DNA from: Methylobacterium sp.
GTDB lineage: Bacteria > Pseudomonadota > Alphaproteobacteria > Rhizobiales > Beijerinckiaceae
DNA length: 64,000 bases
NCBI GenBank assembly: GCA_020252645.1
Contig: JADCCN010000003.1
Span: 186,001 to 250,000 of the forward strand
Reading direction: 5' to 3'
Shown in pieces: positions 16,277 through 27,069 of the stretch (position 1 is the first letter of the stretch; the number at the start of each line of letters is the position of its first letter). The position numbers and the translations under genes are program-made. The notes below the pieces were generated by a model. The model saw nothing but the letters and a program-made list of their open reading frames with translations, was not told where the DNA came from and did no database searches.

Positions 16277-17659
16277 TCAGCGTTTCGCCAGCGCGATGAG
16301 GATGCGCGCCCAGCTCCTCTGTCCGCGATAGAAGCTAACGAGATCATATTTCTCGTTCGGCGAATGGATGCGGTCGTCGTCGAGCGCCCAGCCGATCAGC
16401 AGGGCATCGAGCCCCAGCAGGCGCTTGAAATCCCCCACGATGGGGATCGAGCCGCCATGGCCGAGCACCACGGGTTCCGTGCCCCATTCGTCGCGCAGGG
16501 CGCCGATCGCAAGGCGCAGATCGGGGCTGTCCTCGCTCACCTGCACCGCGCGGCTCGCTTTGTAGCCGATGAACTCCACCGAACAATCCGGCGGGATCAT
16601 GCCCGAGACATATTCGCGGAAATTCTTCCGGATGGCCTTGGGATCCTGGTCATGCACGAGGCGGAAGGAGATCTTCGCACGCGCCTCCGCCGCGATCACG
16701 GTCTTGGTGCCGGCACCGGTATAGCCGCCCCAGATGCCGTTGCAATCGCAGGTCGGGCGCGCCTGGATCTTCTCGATCAGGGTGCGCCCCTCCTCGCCGC
16801 CGGCATATTTCAGGCCGACCGTGCCGAGGAAATCCGCATCCGTGAGGCCCAGGGATTCCCAGGAGGCCTTGCGGTTGTCACCCGTCTCGTGAACACCGTC
16901 ATAGAAATGCGGAACGGCCACCCGCCCCTCGGCATCATGCATGGCGGCGATGATGCGCGCCAGGATGTGGATGGGGTTCTGCGCCGTGCCACCGAAATGG
17001 CCGGAATGCAGGTCGCGATTGGCAGCCCGCACGATGATTTCCTCGTAGAGAAGCCCCCGCAGCGACGAGGTGATCTGCGGCCGGCCGCGATCCCACATGC
17101 CGGTATCGCAGACAAGGCAGATATCCGCCTTGAACTCCGCTGCGTTCTTCTCGAGGAATTCCGGCAGGTTGATGGAACCGTTCTCCTCCTCGCCCTCGAT
17201 CATCACCGAGAGCGATATCGGCAGGTCGCCCGTCTCGGCGATGATGGCGCGGCAAGCCTCCAGGAAGGTCATGATCTGGCCTTTGTCATCCGAAGCGCCG
17301 CGCGCGCAAATTGCCGGCCCGCCGGGCGAAATCTCCTTCACCACCGGCTCGAAGGGGGGCTGTTCCCACAATTCAAGCGGGTCGACCGGCTGCACGTCGT
17401 AATGGCCGTAGAAAAGGATGTGCGGCCTGCCGGGCCGGCGGCGATGACCCACCACCACCGGATGGCCTGGCGTTTCCCGCAAGGAAGCCTCGAAGCCGAG
17501 GCCCTTCAGCTCCTCGACGAGATGCCCGCCGGCACGCCGCACCTCGGCCTTGTAGGCCGGATCGGTGGAAATGGAGGGGATGGCCAGCCAGGCTTTCAGG
17601 CGGGCGAGGGTGTTCTCGCGGCCGGCATCCAGACGCGAGAGAACGGCAGGGAGGGACAT
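16277..17659 (-). CDS. M20 family metallopeptidase (dipeptidase-like)
   Basis: M20 enzymes are di-zinc hydrolases cutting dipeptides or acyl-amino acids. The 460-residue product shows the metal motifs in order: ILFYGHYDVQPVDP (His and Asp), GASDDKGQIMTF (bridging Asp), the catalytic glutamates in MIEGEEENGSINL, DTGMWDRGRPQI, and GHGGSIPIV near the C-terminus. The size and the GHYDVQPV form match the M20/M25/M40 dipeptidase group. ATG 17659 (MSLPAVLSRLD) is used; upstream codons do not look coding. Its stop is three bases from the convergent dehalogenase stop. Confidence 0.92.
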   Translation of the reverse strand: MSLPAVLSRLDAGRENTLARLKAWLAIPSISTDPAYKAEVRRAGGHLVEELKGLGFEASLRETPGHPVVVGHRRRPGRPHILFYGHYDVQPVDPLELWEQPPFEPVVKEISPGGPAICARGASDDKGQIMTFLEACRAIIAETGDLPISLSVMIEGEEENGSINLPEFLEKNAAEFKADICLVCDTGMWDRGRPQITSSLRGLLYEEIIVRAANRDLHSGHFGGTAQNPIHILARIIAAMHDAEGRVAVPHFYDGVHETGDNRKASWESLGLTDADFLGTVGLKYAGGEEGRTLIEKIQARPTCDCNGIWGGYTGAGTKTVIAAEARAKISFRLVHDQDPKAIRKNFREYVSGMIPPDCSVEFIGYKASRAVQVSEDSPDLRLAIGALRDEWGTEPVVLGHGGSIPIVGDFKRLLGLDALLIGWALDDDRIHSPNEKYDLVSFYRGQRSWARILIALAKR

Positions 17660-17685
17660 GATTCGACCTTCGCGGGAGGGGCAGG

Positions 17686-18300
17686 TTAGACCCGCATCAT
17701 CCACAGCCCGAGCTTCAGCGCAATCATCCCCATGATGCATGCGATCATCGCATCCAGGATGCGCCAGGCCATGGGCTTGGCAAATAATGGGGTGAGCACC
17801 CGCGCGCCATAGCCCAGCCCGAAAAACCAGAGGAAGGACGCGCTCGCGGCGCCGAAGCCATAGGCCCAGCGCTCCTGCCCCGCATAGCCCGCCGCAAGGC
17901 TGCCCACGAGGATGACCGTATCGAGCCAGACATGCGGGTTGAGGAAGGTGAAGGCCGCGCAGGCCGAGAGCGCGGCCTTGAGCGTGAGGGGTGCGCCCTG
18001 CCCCACGGCCATGGCACCGGGAGCCAGCGCGCGGCGCGCTGCCATGACGCCATAAGCCAGCAGGAACACGATACCGAAAATCGTCACCGCCGTGATCAGC
18101 CCCGGCACCTTCTGGATCAGGAAGCCGAGCCCCGCGACACCCAGCGCGATCAGCGTCGCATCCGAGAGCGCGCAGAACAGCGAGACCGCGAAGACATGCT
18201 CGCGCTTGATGCCCTGGCGCAGAACGAAGGCGTTCTGCGCGCCGATCGCCACGATGAGCGAGCCGCCAATGGCGAAGCCGGTGACGAAGGGGATCAGCAC
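17686..18300 (-). CDS. LysE/ArgO family amino-acid exporter
   Basis: The family exports basic amino acids (Lys, Arg) across the inner membrane. The 204-residue product has six hydrophobic segments and the signature GGSLIVAIGAQNAFVLRQGIKREH at the N-terminus plus FLNPHVWLDTVILVGS in the middle, which match ArgO/YggA. A GTG at 18300 gives the normal family N-terminus; a GTG at 18321 would overlap the upstream ATPase gene by 17 bases. The gene follows the HerA-like ATPase gene closely and may be co-transcribed. Confidence 0.9.
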   Translation of the reverse strand: MLIPFVTGFAIGGSLIVAIGAQNAFVLRQGIKREHVFAVSLFCALSDATLIALGVAGLGFLIQKVPGLITAVTIFGIVFLLAYGVMAARRALAPGAMAVGQGAPLTLKAALSACAAFTFLNPHVWLDTVILVGSLAAGYAGQERWAYGFGAASASFLWFFGLGYGARVLTPLFAKPMAWRILDAMIACIMGMIALKLGLWMMRV

Positions 18301-18304
18301 GGCC

Positions 18305-19843
18305 TCAACGCCGCCCCCCACCCATCAGGCTGCCGAGCACCCCGCGCACGATGGCCGTGCCGATCTGCCGGCCGACCGTGTTTGCCACGGAGCGCACGGC
18401 GGAGGTCGCGATCTTCTCGGCCATGCTGGGTTGCGGGCGGGGCGCGGCGCGACCTCGTCCCGCGGGCGCGGGCGCCGGCGCGCTGCCGCCAAGAAGGCCG
18501 CCGAGCACATTGTCGAAAAGGCCGCCGCCGCCCTGCGCGGCCCTGGCGGCTGCCTCGGCCTTCGCCGCGAGCATCTCGAAGGCGCTCTCCCGGTCGACCG
18601 TTTCGGTATACTTGTTGCGGAAAGGGCTGTCGCGCATCAGGGCCGCGCGCTCCTGCGGCGTGATCGGCCCCACGCGCCCGCCCGGAGGGGCTACAAGCGT
18701 GCGCTCCACCATCGAGGGGGCGCCCTTGCCCTCGAGCACCGAGACCAGCGCCTCCCCCACGCCGAGATTGGTGATGACCTCGGAAGTCCTGAATTTCGGG
18801 TTCGGGCGGAAGGTTTCGGCCGCGGCCTTCACGGCCTTCTGCTCGCGCGGGGTGAAGGCGCGCAGGGCATGCTGCACCCGGTTGCCCAATTGCGCGCCGA
18901 CCTTGTCCGGCACGTCGAGCGGGTTCTGTGTCACGAAATACACGCCCACGCCCTTCGAGCGGATGAGGCGCACGACCTGCTCGATCGCATCGATCAGCGC
19001 GGCCGGCGCATTGTCGAAGAGCAGATGCGCTTCATCGAAGAAGAAGACGAGCCTGGGCTTTTCGAGGTCGCCCACTTCCGGCAATTGCTCGAAGAGTTCC
19101 GAGAGCATCCAGAGCAGGAAGGTCGCGTAGAGCCGCGGCGATTTCATCAGCTTGTCGGCCGCGAGGATGTTGATATGGCCCCTGCCATCCTCATCCACGC
19201 GCATGAAATCCGCGAGTTCGAGCGCGGGTTCACCGAAGAAATTCGCGCCACCCTGGTTCTCAAGCACGAGAAGCTGACGCTGGATCGCCCCCACCGAGGC
19301 CGAGGATACATTGCCGTAAGTCGCCTGCAAATCGGCCTGCAAATCCTTGTTGTTGCCAAGTTCAGCGAGCAGCGCGCGGAGATCCTTGAGATCGAGCAGC
19401 AGCAGGCCGTTGGAATCGGCATAGCGGAACAGGATGTTCAGCACCCCTTCCTGCGTCTCGTTGAGTTCCATGAGCCGGGAGAGCAGCAGCGGGCCCATTT
19501 CCGCCACCGTGGCGCGGATGGGGTGGCCCTGCTCGCCGAAGAGATCCCAGAACACCGCCGGATATTGCTCGGCCCTGTATTCGACGCCGATCTCCTTGGC
19601 GCGATTGACGAAAGGCGGCAGCGCATTGCCCATGGCCGCGACGCCCGAGAGGTCGCCCTTGATATCCGCCGTGAAGACCGGCACGCCATTGGCGGACAAG
19701 CCCTCGGCCAGTTTCTGCAACGTGACGGTCTTGCCCGTGCCGGTCGCGCCGGTCACGAGGCCATGGCGATTGGCGAGCCTGAGGGTCAATTCCTCGAACC
19801 TGGTCTCGCTCTTGCCGATCAGGATGGTCTTCGCGTCTGCCAA
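18305..19843 (-). CDS. HerA-like ATPase of the DUF853 family
   Basis: The 512-residue protein is an additional-strand P-loop ATPase related to HerA/FtsK. Walker A is GATGTGKT (residues 32-39) and Walker B is in [14 protein letters not shown], with [32 protein letters not shown] as the conserved C-terminal core. The Gly/Ala/Pro-rich end ([13 protein letters not shown]... with RG repeats) is probably disordered. The start is taken as TTG 19843, because the family N-terminus ([12 protein letters not shown]) begins there and GGAGAAAG lies just upstream; an ATG at 19939 would add 32 atypical residues. Cellular role of DUF853 proteins is not established. Confidence 0.9.
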   Translation of the reverse strand: MADAKTILIGKSETRFEELTLRLANRHGLVTGATGTGKTVTLQKLAEGLSANGVPVFTADIKGDLSGVAAMGNALPPFVNRAKEIGVEYRAEQYPAVFWDLFGEQGHPIRATVAEMGPLLLSRLMELNETQEGVLNILFRYADSNGLLLLDLKDLRALLAELGNNKDLQADLQATYGNVSSASVGAIQRQLLVLENQGGANFFGEPALELADFMRVDEDGRGHINILAADKLMKSPRLYATFLLWMLSELFEQLPEVGDLEKPRLVFFFDEAHLLFDNAPAALIDAIEQVVRLIRSKGVGVYFVTQNPLDVPDKVGAQLGNRVQHALRAFTPREQKAVKAAAETFRPNPKFRTSEVITNLGVGEALVSVLEGKGAPSMVERTLVAPPGGRVGPITPQERAALMRDSPFRNKYTETVDRESAFEMLAAKAEAAARAAQGGGGLFDNVLGGLLGGSAPAPAPAGRGRAAPRPQPSMAEKIATSAVRSVANTVGRQIGTAIVRGVLGSLMGGGRR

Positions 19844-20091
19844 GGTCTTTCTCCAGCCGTTTTCGAGGAGGCTACCAGCGCATATATCCGCTTCGCCCTG
19901 ATTTCGGAAAGATCGCATTCGAGCGAAATTCGTGCGCAATTCTCATTCGGTCGAAAGCTTCGGGCGTGACCATCGGCGAGACGTGAGGGGATCGGCGCAG
20001 CCGAATTTGTTCATATCTAAACATTCCACGCTTGCCCCTGCCGGTTGGATCGCGTAACTGCCGTGAAGAGAGCAGCCGGGAGTTTGGGAAC

Positions 20092-20484
20092 ATGATGCAG
20101 GAACTCATCAACCGCGTGGTGCAGAATGTCGGGCTCGATCCCGCTCTGGCCGAGAAGGCCGTGGGGATGATCCTCGCCTTTCTGCAGAAGGAAGCGCCGG
20201 AAGCGGCGGCGGAAGCCTTCGCCGCCATGCCTGGCGCGGCCGAGCTTGCGGCGGCCAATGCGGCTTCGGAAGGCGGCGGCGGTCTTCTGGGCGGATTGAT
20301 GGGCATGATGGGCGGCGGTGGCGGCGTGATGGCGCTGGGCCAGCAACTCATGGGTGCGGGCCTTGGCATGGGCCAGATCCAGGGCCTCTCGAAGGAAGTC
20401 TTCGCCTATGGCCGCGAGACGGCGGGTGAGGATGCGATGGGGGCGCTGGTGGGCGCCATTCCCGGCCTCGGCCAGTTCGTCTGA
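20092..20484 (+). CDS. Unknown small helical protein with Gly/Met-rich middle
   Basis: The 130-residue product begins MMQELINRVVQNVGLDPALAEKAVGMILAFLQKEAPEAAAEAFAAMPGA. This is two helices resembling a DUF2267/DUF2780-type repeat: a short N-terminal helix, a x-x-L-A-x-x-A-V-x-x-I-L-x-F-L-Q-K core, then a Gly-rich link (GGGGLLGGLMGMMGGGGG). The C-terminal part ends with GALVGAIPGLGQFV. No signal or membrane segment is certain. The start follows GGGA at 20086-20089. It is divergent from the HerA-like ATPase gene and ends in its own terminator. The family match is tentative. Confidence 0.75.
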   Translation: MMQELINRVVQNVGLDPALAEKAVGMILAFLQKEAPEAAAEAFAAMPGAAELAAANAASEGGGGLLGGLMGMMGGGGGVMALGQQLMGAGLGMGQIQGLSKEVFAYGRETAGEDAMGALVGAIPGLGQFV

Positions 20485-20507
20485 AACCGCCAGCCCCAGC
20501 GAATTCG

Positions 20508-20534
20508 GAAGCCCCGCGTCCGGCGCGGGGCTTC
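20508..20534 (+). terminator. Terminator hairpin after the 20092-20484 gene
   Basis: GAAGCCCCGCG, loop TCCGG, CGCGGGGCTTC form an 11-base-pair stem 23 bases after the stop. The T run is short (TTCGTCG after the stem), so termination may be partial. Confidence 0.7.
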
Positions 20535-20614
20535 TTCGTCGTTCTGCGACGGTGGTTAGCCCCCTTCCAAAGTCCATTTCAACTTGGGCGAAGCTCGCGT
20601 TATAGAAGCCTTCC

Positions 20615-22522
20615 ATGGCTGACCATGATCTCACCCCGCCGAAACTTGCCTCTGAATTCCCGGCCGTGACCGAAAGCGACTGGCGTCGCCTCGTCGATGG
20701 CGTTCTGAAGGGCGCGCCCTACGAGAAGAAGCTCGTGACCCTCACCGCGGATGGGATCGCGCTTCAGCCGATCTATCCGCGTGACGCGCAGGCCGAACCG
20801 ATCGCCGGTGCGCGCGGCGCAAACCCCTGGGGCATTGCGGCAACGATCGATCACCCCGATCCCGCCGAGGCGAACCGCCTCGCGCTGGCCGATCTCGAGG
20901 GCGGCGCAGATCAGCTCACCATCGCCTTTGCCGGCTCTCTCTCCGCGCGCGGTTTCGGCCTGCCGCCCGAAGCGGGGGCGCTGGCAACCGCGCTGGCGGG
21001 CGTGCATTGCGATCTCGTGCGCCTGCGGATCGACCCGCCGCCTTTCTCGGGCGCGGAAACGGCAGACCTCTTCCGGTTTTATGCGAAATCCCGCAACCTG
21101 CCGGGCGCAACCCTGAAAGTGGAGTTCGGCATCCGCCCGCTTTCGGATTGGGCGCGCATCGGCGCCATTCCGAAAGCGTGGGTTGCGATCTGCACGCGCA
21201 TCCGCGAGGCGGTTGCGGCACTGCTTGAAACCGGGTTCACCGGCCCGTTCCTGATGGCGGATTCCCGCCCCTTCCATGAGGCGGGTGCCAGCGAGGCGCA
21301 GGAAATCGCGAGCCTCATTGCGCAGGGCATCACCTATCTCCGCCTGCTCGGCAAAGGCGGCATCGGACCCGAAAAGGCGCAAGTGCTCATCGCCTTCACG
21401 GTTGCGGCGGATCAGGATCAGTTCCTCACGCTGTCGAAAATCCGCGCCTTCCGCCGCCTCTGGGCCGGCGTGCTGGAATACTGCGGGGTGAAAAAGCCCG
21501 CCCCCGCGCTCATCCATGCCGAAAGCGCCTTCCGCATGATGACGCGGCGCGACCCCAACGTGAACATGCTGCGCGTGTCGATCGCCGGCCTCGCGGCGGC
21601 TCTGGGCGGGGCGGATTCCCTCACGCTGCTGCCGCACAATGCCGCTCTTGGCCTTCCCGATGAGAAGGCCCGGCGGCTCGCGCGCAACACCAGCCTGATC
21701 CTTTTGCGGGAATCGAACCTCCATCGCATGATCGACCCGGCCTCCGGCTCGGGCGCGATCGAGGAGATCACCGAGACGCTGGAGGAGAAGGCCTGGGCCA
21801 TCGTCCAGCATCTCGAGGCCGAGCGCGCGGGCAGCCTCGGCGGCATGGCGGCAGCGCTTGAAACCGGCGCCTTCGCCCGGAAGATCGCGGCCACGCGTGA
21901 AAACCGCCTGCGCGCGGTTGCCAGCCGCATGGTTCCGGTGACCGGCGTGAGCGAGTTCCCGAACATCACCGAAGCGGAAACCTCGGTGCTGATGCCTGCG
22001 CCCGCCGCTTCCGCGAGGCGGACCCGATTCCCAAGCATGCGCCTCGCCGCACCCTTCGAAGCCCTGCGCGACCGCGCCGATGCGCTCGCCGCGCGGGGCG
22101 CAAAACCGCGCGTCTTCCTGGCGCCCCTGGGCCGGCTCGCGGATTTCACCCCGCGCGCGACCTTCACGAAGAACGCCTTCGAGACCGGCGGCATCGAGGC
22201 GCTTCTCTGCGATGGCTTCCCGCTTTCGGCTGGCGGCACGGATATCGATGAACTCGTCCGCGCCTTCAAGGCCTCCGGCACCGCCCTTGCGTGCCTCGTC
22301 GGGGCGGATGCGGATTATCAGTCGGAAGCCGTCCCAATCGCGCAGGCGCTTCGCGCGGCCGGGGCCGCCCCCCTGCTGATGGCCGGCAAGCCCGGCGATC
22401 TCGAAGTGCCGCTCGCGGAAAGTGGCGTGAGCGGTTATGTCGCCTTCGGCATGGATCTGGTCGCGTTCCTGGATCATCTGCTGACCGGGCTCGAAAATTC
22501 TTGCCTCGAGCGGAATGCGTGA
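20615..22522 (+). CDS. mutA: Methylmalonyl-CoA mutase small (beta) subunit
   Basis: This 635-residue protein pairs with the large subunit to interconvert (R)-methylmalonyl-CoA and succinyl-CoA in propionate metabolism. It has the mutase TIM-barrel layout: [33 protein letters not shown], the [38 protein letters not shown] segment (shown in part) and [19 protein letters not shown]. The C-terminal B12-fold remnant lacks the D-x-H-x-x-G cobalamin-ligand motif, as expected for the non-catalytic subunit. It ends 14 bases before the large subunit gene. Confidence 0.93.
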   Translation: MADHDLTPPKLASEFPAVTESDWRRLVDGVLKGAPYEKKLVTLTADGIALQPIYPRDAQAEPIAGARGANPWGIAATIDHPDPAEANRLALADLEGGADQLTIAFAGSLSARGFGLPPEAGALATALAGVHCDLVRLRIDPPPFSGAETADLFRFYAKSRNLPGATLKVEFGIRPLSDWARIGAIPKAWVAICTRIREAVAALLETGFTGPFLMADSRPFHEAGASEAQEIASLIAQGITYLRLLGKGGIGPEKAQVLIAFTVAADQDQFLTLSKIRAFRRLWAGVLEYCGVKKPAPALIHAESAFRMMTRRDPNVNMLRVSIAGLAAALGGADSLTLLPHNAALGLPDEKARRLARNTSLILLRESNLHRMIDPASGSGAIEEITETLEEKAWAIVQHLEAERAGSLGGMAAALETGAFARKIAATRENRLRAVASRMVPVTGVSEFPNITEAETSVLMPAPAASARRTRFPSMRLAAPFEALRDRADALAARGAKPRVFLAPLGRLADFTPRATFTKNAFETGGIEALLCDGFPLSAGGTDIDELVRAFKASGTALACLVGADADYQSEAVPIAQALRAAGAAPLLMAGKPGDLEVPLAESGVSGYVAFGMDLVAFLDHLLTGLENSCLERNA

Positions 22523-22536
22523 GCGGGAGAATGCCC

Positions 22537-24726
22537 ATGGTCCCGGATTTCTCGACCCTTCCCAAGCCTTCGAGCCGCGCGCCGTCACAGGCTGCGCGCG
22601 AGCATGCCGCCCGCGCTTCTGCCTGGGAGACCCCCGAAGGCATCGCCATCGCCCCGCTGACGGATGAGGCAGAACTCGCCGGCCTCGATTTCCTCTCGAC
22701 ATGGCCCGGTGCCGCGCCTTTCCTGCGTGGCCCCTACCCCACCATGTATGTGACGAACCCGTGGACCATCCGCCAATATGCGGGTTTCTCCACGGCGGAG
22801 GATTCCAACGCCTTTTATCGCCGCAACCTGGCGGCGGGGCAGAAGGGCCTCTCCGTCGCCTTCGATCTTGCGACGCATCGCGGCTACGATTCCGACCACC
22901 CCCGCGTGGCCGGCGATGTCGGCATGGCGGGTGTCGCGATCGATTCCATCCTCGACATGCGCACGCTGTTCGATGGCATCCCGCTCGACCGCATGAGCGT
23001 GTCGATGACGATGAATGGCGCGGTGCTGCCCATCCTCGCGCTCTTCATCGTGGCAGGCGAGGAGCAGGGCGTGCCGGCGGCGAAGCTCTCCGGCACCATC
23101 CAGAACGACATCCTGAAGGAGTTCATGGTCCGCAACACCTATATCTACCCGCCTGCGGGTTCGATGCGGATCATCTCGGACATCTTCGCCTACACGGCCG
23201 GGAACATGCCGAAATTCAATTCGATCTCGATCTCCGGCTATCACATGCAGGAGGCGGGCGCGACGCAGGATCTCGAACTCGCCTATACCCTTGCCGACGG
23301 CCTCGAATATCTGCGCGCGGGCACGGCCGCCGGGCTCGATATCGATGCCTTCGCGCCGCGCCTCTCCTTCTTCTGGGCGATCGGCATGAATTTCTTCATG
23401 GAAATCGCCAAGATGCGCGCCGCGCGCCTGATCTGGGCCAGGATCGTGAAGGATTTCAACCCGAAGAGCGAGAAATCGCTCGCGCTGCGCACGCATTGCC
23501 AGACCTCCGGCTGGTCTCTTGCGGCACAGGATGTGTTCAACAATGTGCCGCGCACGCTTGTCGAGGCGCTCGCCGCCACGCAAGGGGGCACGCAATCGCT
23601 GCATACCAACGCGCTGGATGAAGCCCTCGCGCTGCCCAGCGACTTCTCCGCCCGCATCGCGCGCAACACGCAGATCCTCATCCAGCAGGAGAGTGGCACC
23701 TGCCGCCTCATCGATCCCTGGGGCGGCTCGCGCATGGTCGAGAAGCTCACGGGCGATCTCGCGGGGCGGGCTCTCGCGCATATCGAGGAGGTCGAGCGCC
23801 TTGGCGGCATGGCGAAGGCCATCGAGGCGGGCATTCCGAAGCTGCGCATCGAGGAAGCCGCGGCCCGCACGCAGGCCCGCATCGATTCTGGCGAGCAGGC
23901 GATCATCGGCGTCAACCAGATGAAGCCGCTGGATGAAAAGCCGCTCGACATCCTGCAGGTCGATAACGCCGCCGTGCGCACGCGGCAGATCGAGAAGCTG
24001 AGGCAGCTGCGCGCCTCGCGTCACCCTTCCGCTGTGAATGCAGCACTTGCTGCGCTCGAAAACGCGGCGCGTTCCGGCAAAGGCAACCTGCTGGCGCTTG
24101 CCGTGGATGCCGCCCGCGCCCGCGCCTCCGTAGGCGAGATCAGCCTCGCGCTGGAAAAGGCGTGGAACCGCCATCAGGCGGAGATCCGGGTGGTCTCGGG
24201 CATCTATCGCGATGCCGTGGGCAAGGACAACCCGGCCGTTTCCCGCGCAACCGGCATGGTGCAGGCCTTTGCCGAGAACGAGGGGCGCAAGCCCAGGATC
24301 CTCGTCGCCAAGATCGGGCAGGACGGACACGATCGCGGCCAGAAGGTGGTGGCCTCGGCTTTCGGCGATCTCGGCTTCGATGTGGAGATCGGCGCGCTTT
24401 TCGCCACGCCCGAGGAGGTCGCGAAACAGGCCGTGGCGGGCCATGCGCATGTCGTGGGCGTGTCGAGCCTCGCGGCGGGCCATCTCACGCTCGTGCCCGC
24501 GCTGAAGGCGGCGCTGATCGCCGAGGGCGGGGCGGATATCATGATCGTCGTGGGCGGCGTGATCCCGCCGCAGGATTTTGCCGCCCTGATGGAGGCGGGC
24601 GCAACGGCGATCTTCCCGCCCGGCACGAACATCGCCGAGGCCGCCGCAAGCCTACTCGATGGGCTCAACCGGAAGCTTGGCTATTCACAGCCGCCGGTCG
24701 CCGCGCAGGGGGCCGATGCGACCTGA
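22537..24726 (+). CDS. mutB: Methylmalonyl-CoA mutase large (alpha, catalytic) subunit
   Basis: The 729-residue catalytic subunit has a mutase barrel ([44 protein letters not shown] with key His/Tyr/Arg substrate contacts, [11 protein letters not shown]) and a C-terminal cobalamin domain with [13 protein letters not shown], the D-x-H-x-x-G base-off B12 ligand. It requires adenosylcobalamin. ATG 22537 is preferred because GGGAG lies seven bases before it; ATG 22531 is too close. No epimerase or MeaB chaperone gene is in the window. The C-terminal 11 bases overlap the next gene. Confidence 0.96.
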   Translation: MVPDFSTLPKPSSRAPSQAAREHAARASAWETPEGIAIAPLTDEAELAGLDFLSTWPGAAPFLRGPYPTMYVTNPWTIRQYAGFSTAEDSNAFYRRNLAAGQKGLSVAFDLATHRGYDSDHPRVAGDVGMAGVAIDSILDMRTLFDGIPLDRMSVSMTMNGAVLPILALFIVAGEEQGVPAAKLSGTIQNDILKEFMVRNTYIYPPAGSMRIISDIFAYTAGNMPKFNSISISGYHMQEAGATQDLELAYTLADGLEYLRAGTAAGLDIDAFAPRLSFFWAIGMNFFMEIAKMRAARLIWARIVKDFNPKSEKSLALRTHCQTSGWSLAAQDVFNNVPRTLVEALAATQGGTQSLHTNALDEALALPSDFSARIARNTQILIQQESGTCRLIDPWGGSRMVEKLTGDLAGRALAHIEEVERLGGMAKAIEAGIPKLRIEEAAARTQARIDSGEQAIIGVNQMKPLDEKPLDILQVDNAAVRTRQIEKLRQLRASRHPSAVNAALAALENAARSGKGNLLALAVDAARARASVGEISLALEKAWNRHQAEIRVVSGIYRDAVGKDNPAVSRATGMVQAFAENEGRKPRILVAKIGQDGHDRGQKVVASAFGDLGFDVEIGALFATPEEVAKQAVAGHAHVVGVSSLAAGHLTLVPALKAALIAEGGADIMIVVGGVIPPQDFAALMEAGATAIFPPGTNIAEAAASLLDGLNRKLGYSQPPVAAQGADAT

Positions 24727-25327
24727 CCTGCTCATCACCGGCTTCGGCCCGTTTCCGGGCGTGCCGGTCAACCCGTCCGCCCGCCTCGTGGAGGCGCTGG
24801 CGCGCGTGCCCGGCTGGCTGTGGCTGGGCTGGAAGGTGCGTCACGCCATCCTGCCTGTGAGCTATGGCCCGACGGAAGCGGCCCTCGCGCCCCTGCTGGA
24901 GAAGCGGCCGCGCGCGATCCTGATGTTCGGGGTGGCCGCCAGGCGGAAGGCGGTGACGGTGGAGATCGTGGCAAGGAACAGCGCAAGCCGCACCGCGCGG
25001 GATGCCTCGGGGCGCCTGCCGAAGCTCGCGCGCCTCGATTCCGGCCCGGCGATCCTGAAGGGCCGCGCCCCGATGCTCCGCCTGCGGAACATTCTGCGCG
25101 AGGCGGGTAACCCGGTGCGCCTGTCGCGGAATGCCGGGCCGTATCTCTGCAACGCAGCTTATCGCTTCGCGCTTCGCGGCACGAAAGCGAAGGTGCCGGT
25201 GGTGTTTGTGCATGTTCCGCGCGTCAGGAATCGCAGCGATCCACGCGGTATCGCCTTCGGGCCCTTGCTCGCGGGCAGCGCGGCGATCGCGCGGCGGCTG
25301 GTTCTGGCTTCGAGATTATCCGCGTAG
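24716..25327 (+). CDS. Pyroglutamyl-peptidase I (C15) family protein
   Basis: C15 peptidases remove N-terminal pyroglutamate. The 203-residue product has the family opening [24 protein letters not shown], the Glu of [11 protein letters not shown], the catalytic Cys in [15 protein letters not shown], and the His in [10 protein letters not shown]. All three triad positions are therefore present. The sequence is diverged and shorter in the middle than Pcp of Gram-positive bacteria, so substrate range is open. It overlaps the mutase large subunit by 11 bases, suggesting coupled translation without an obvious metabolic link. It also overlaps the convergent asparaginase stop by 12 bases. Confidence 0.85.
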   Translation: MRPDLLITGFGPFPGVPVNPSARLVEALARVPGWLWLGWKVRHAILPVSYGPTEAALAPLLEKRPRAILMFGVAARRKAVTVEIVARNSASRTARDASGRLPKLARLDSGPAILKGRAPMLRLRNILREAGNPVRLSRNAGPYLCNAAYRFALRGTKAKVPVVFVHVPRVRNRSDPRGIAFGPLLAGSAAIARRLVLASRLSA

Positions 25328-26356
25328 CGCCGCGATGGACCGCATGCGGCCGACCTCGAGGCCGTTCCAGTTCTTCATCTGGTGATCGAGCCGCTCGGTG
25401 ACGACCTTCGCTTCCTTGCCGAGTTCGAGCAAGCGCGTGAGGAGCGCTGCCATCACGGTCTCGGAGGCGCGGGTAGCGCCATCGTCGATCTTCAACGCGA
25501 TGCCATAGCCCAATTCGGGGAGTGCGCCGCAATAGACCCCTTCCGCGCCGGTCTTGATGAAGGCGCGCTCGCGCAAGTCTTCCATCACCACCGTATCGAA
25601 GCGGCCCGTTCCCGCGACATGGAAGGGCGAGGCGGCAACCGCCTGCCGCAGGCGCCGGGCCGCCTGCGCGCGACCTGGCGACAGCCCCGCTCCGCTCGCG
25701 AATTTCGCAAAACCCGCCGCGAGAGACCGCAAGGGAATGGCGTAAGTCGGGATCGAGCAGCCATCGATGCCCATGGCGGCTTTCGAAAGATCATGGCCGG
25801 TCATGGCGGAAAGCGCGGCGGTGATCTCGCGCATCGTGGGGTGCCCGGGCTGGATATAGCCCTTGGGGTCGTGCCCCGTCGCAATCGCCAGGCAGACAAA
25901 GCCCGCATGTTTGCCGGAGCAATTATTGTGCAAGGCCGTGGGCCTGAGGCCCGAGGCGACAAGGGCTTGAAGCGCGCGGTCGCCATCGGGGCCTTTCGCA
26001 TCACGGGCGCGCTGGTTCAGCATCGGCCAATGCGCGCCGCATTCGAGGCAGGTTTCATCCCGCCCCGCCTTGGCGAGCATGGCGGCTGCCGTTTTCGTGT
26101 GCTCCTCCTCGCCGGAATGGCTCGCGCAGGCGAGCGCCAGTTCGGCATCGGTGAGATGAAGACGGTCCGCCGCGCCGCTTTCGATCAGCGGGAGGGCCTG
26201 GAAACCCTTCACCGCCGAGCGCGGGAAGATGGGCCGCGCGATATCGCCCATGGAAAGCACCAGGCTTCCATCCGCATCCACCACGGCGAAGGCGCCCGTG
26301 TGACCGCTCTCCACGATGCCGCCGCGGGTGATCTCGACCAGCAGAGGATTGGACAT
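25316..26356 (-). CDS. L-asparaginase of the Rhizobium etli (ReAV-like) type
   Basis: This class of asparaginase, unrelated to the E. coli enzymes, hydrolyses Asn to Asp and ammonia. The 346-residue product has the S-x-x-K pair S47 and K50 in PRSAVKGFQALPL. The metal-site residues are C146 and K149 in HNNCSGKHAGF and C200 in MGIDGCSIPTY. They line up with the Ser/Lys and Cys/Lys/Cys sets described for R. etli asparaginase at a nearly constant offset. ATG 26356 (MSNPLLVEITRGG) is the family start. It is 37 bases downstream of efp on the same strand. Confidence 0.92.
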   Translation of the reverse strand: MSNPLLVEITRGGIVESGHTGAFAVVDADGSLVLSMGDIARPIFPRSAVKGFQALPLIESGAADRLHLTDAELALACASHSGEEEHTKTAAAMLAKAGRDETCLECGAHWPMLNQRARDAKGPDGDRALQALVASGLRPTALHNNCSGKHAGFVCLAIATGHDPKGYIQPGHPTMREITAALSAMTGHDLSKAAMGIDGCSIPTYAIPLRSLAAGFAKFASGAGLSPGRAQAARRLRQAVAASPFHVAGTGRFDTVVMEDLRERAFIKTGAEGVYCGALPELGYGIALKIDDGATRASETVMAALLTRLLELGKEAKVVTERLDHQMKNWNGLEVGRMRSIAALRG

Positions 26357-26393
26357 GATGCCTCGTCTCCGTCGCCAGCCCCGCGGGAGGCGA

Positions 26394-26963
26394 TCAATCC
26401 TTCGCGCGTTCCACGTAGGAGCCGTCTTCCGTATTGATGACGACGCGCGTGCCGGCGGTGACATGCGGCGGGATGGCCGTGCGCACGCCGTTCGACAGGA
26501 TCGCCGGTTTATAGGAGGAGGAGGCCGTCTGGCCCTTCGTCACCGGCTCGGTCTCGTTGATCTCGAGGATGACGCGCTGCGGCAGGGTGATCGTCACGGC
26601 GGCGCCGTTGAACACGCCGAGTTTCACGATCATGCCTTCCTGGAGGTAAGGCACGCCGTCGCCGATCGTGTCGCCGGGCACGGTCACCTGCTCGAAATTC
26701 TCCTGATCCATGAAGATGTAGCCGTTATCATCGGGGTAGAGATAGGAGAAATCCTTCTCCTCCACGAAGGCCTTCTCCACCTGCTCCGTCGTGCGGTAGC
26801 GGAAGGTGGATTTCACGCCATCCGAAAGGCGGCGGCCATCGATCTGCGTGGTCGGCGTGCCCTTGCCGGGAAAGAAGCTTTCCGCGGAAATCACGGAATA
26901 GAGCCGGTCATCCACCTCGATGACATTGCCCTTGCGGATGGAGGAAGCGATGACCTTGACCAC
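26394..26963 (-). CDS. efp: Elongation factor P
   Basis: EF-P binds ribosomes stalled on polyproline and speeds peptide-bond formation. The 189-residue product has the three-domain layout: KOW-like domain I ([18 protein letters not shown]), then two OB domains. The modified loop is [10 protein letters not shown] with K34, the same residue number lysylated in E. coli by EpmA. That modification fits the EpmA and EpmB genes lying divergently next door. The start is GTG 26963, giving the family N-terminus; an ATG further upstream adds residues unlike EF-P. The C-terminal [34 protein letters not shown] end is typical. Confidence 0.95.
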   Translation of the reverse strand: MVKVIASSIRKGNVIEVDDRLYSVISAESFFPGKGTPTTQIDGRRLSDGVKSTFRYRTTEQVEKAFVEEKDFSYLYPDDNGYIFMDQENFEQVTVPGDTIGDGVPYLQEGMIVKLGVFNGAAVTITLPQRVILEINETEPVTKGQTASSSYKPAILSNGVRTAIPPHVTAGTRVVINTEDGSYVERAKD

Positions 26964-27069
26964 GGATATCCCCGTCTGATGGAAGCGCGATTGCTTTTCG
27001 GAAAGTCCGGCTCCATAGCCGCTTCCTGGAGAAACGCCAACCCTTTCGCAGGAGGAATCCGGAGCTTCC

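Noticed and set aside
18092-19969. Open frame of 625 codons on the plus strand
   Set aside because: It is antisense to the HerA-like ATPase and the exporter, both well supported.
20485-20614. Cobalamin riboswitch before the mutase genes
   Set aside because: The gap is mostly occupied by a terminator hairpin, and no B12-box-like sequence is visible.
20600-22702. Open frame of 700 codons on the minus strand
   Set aside because: It is antisense to the mutase small subunit; no recognisable domain.
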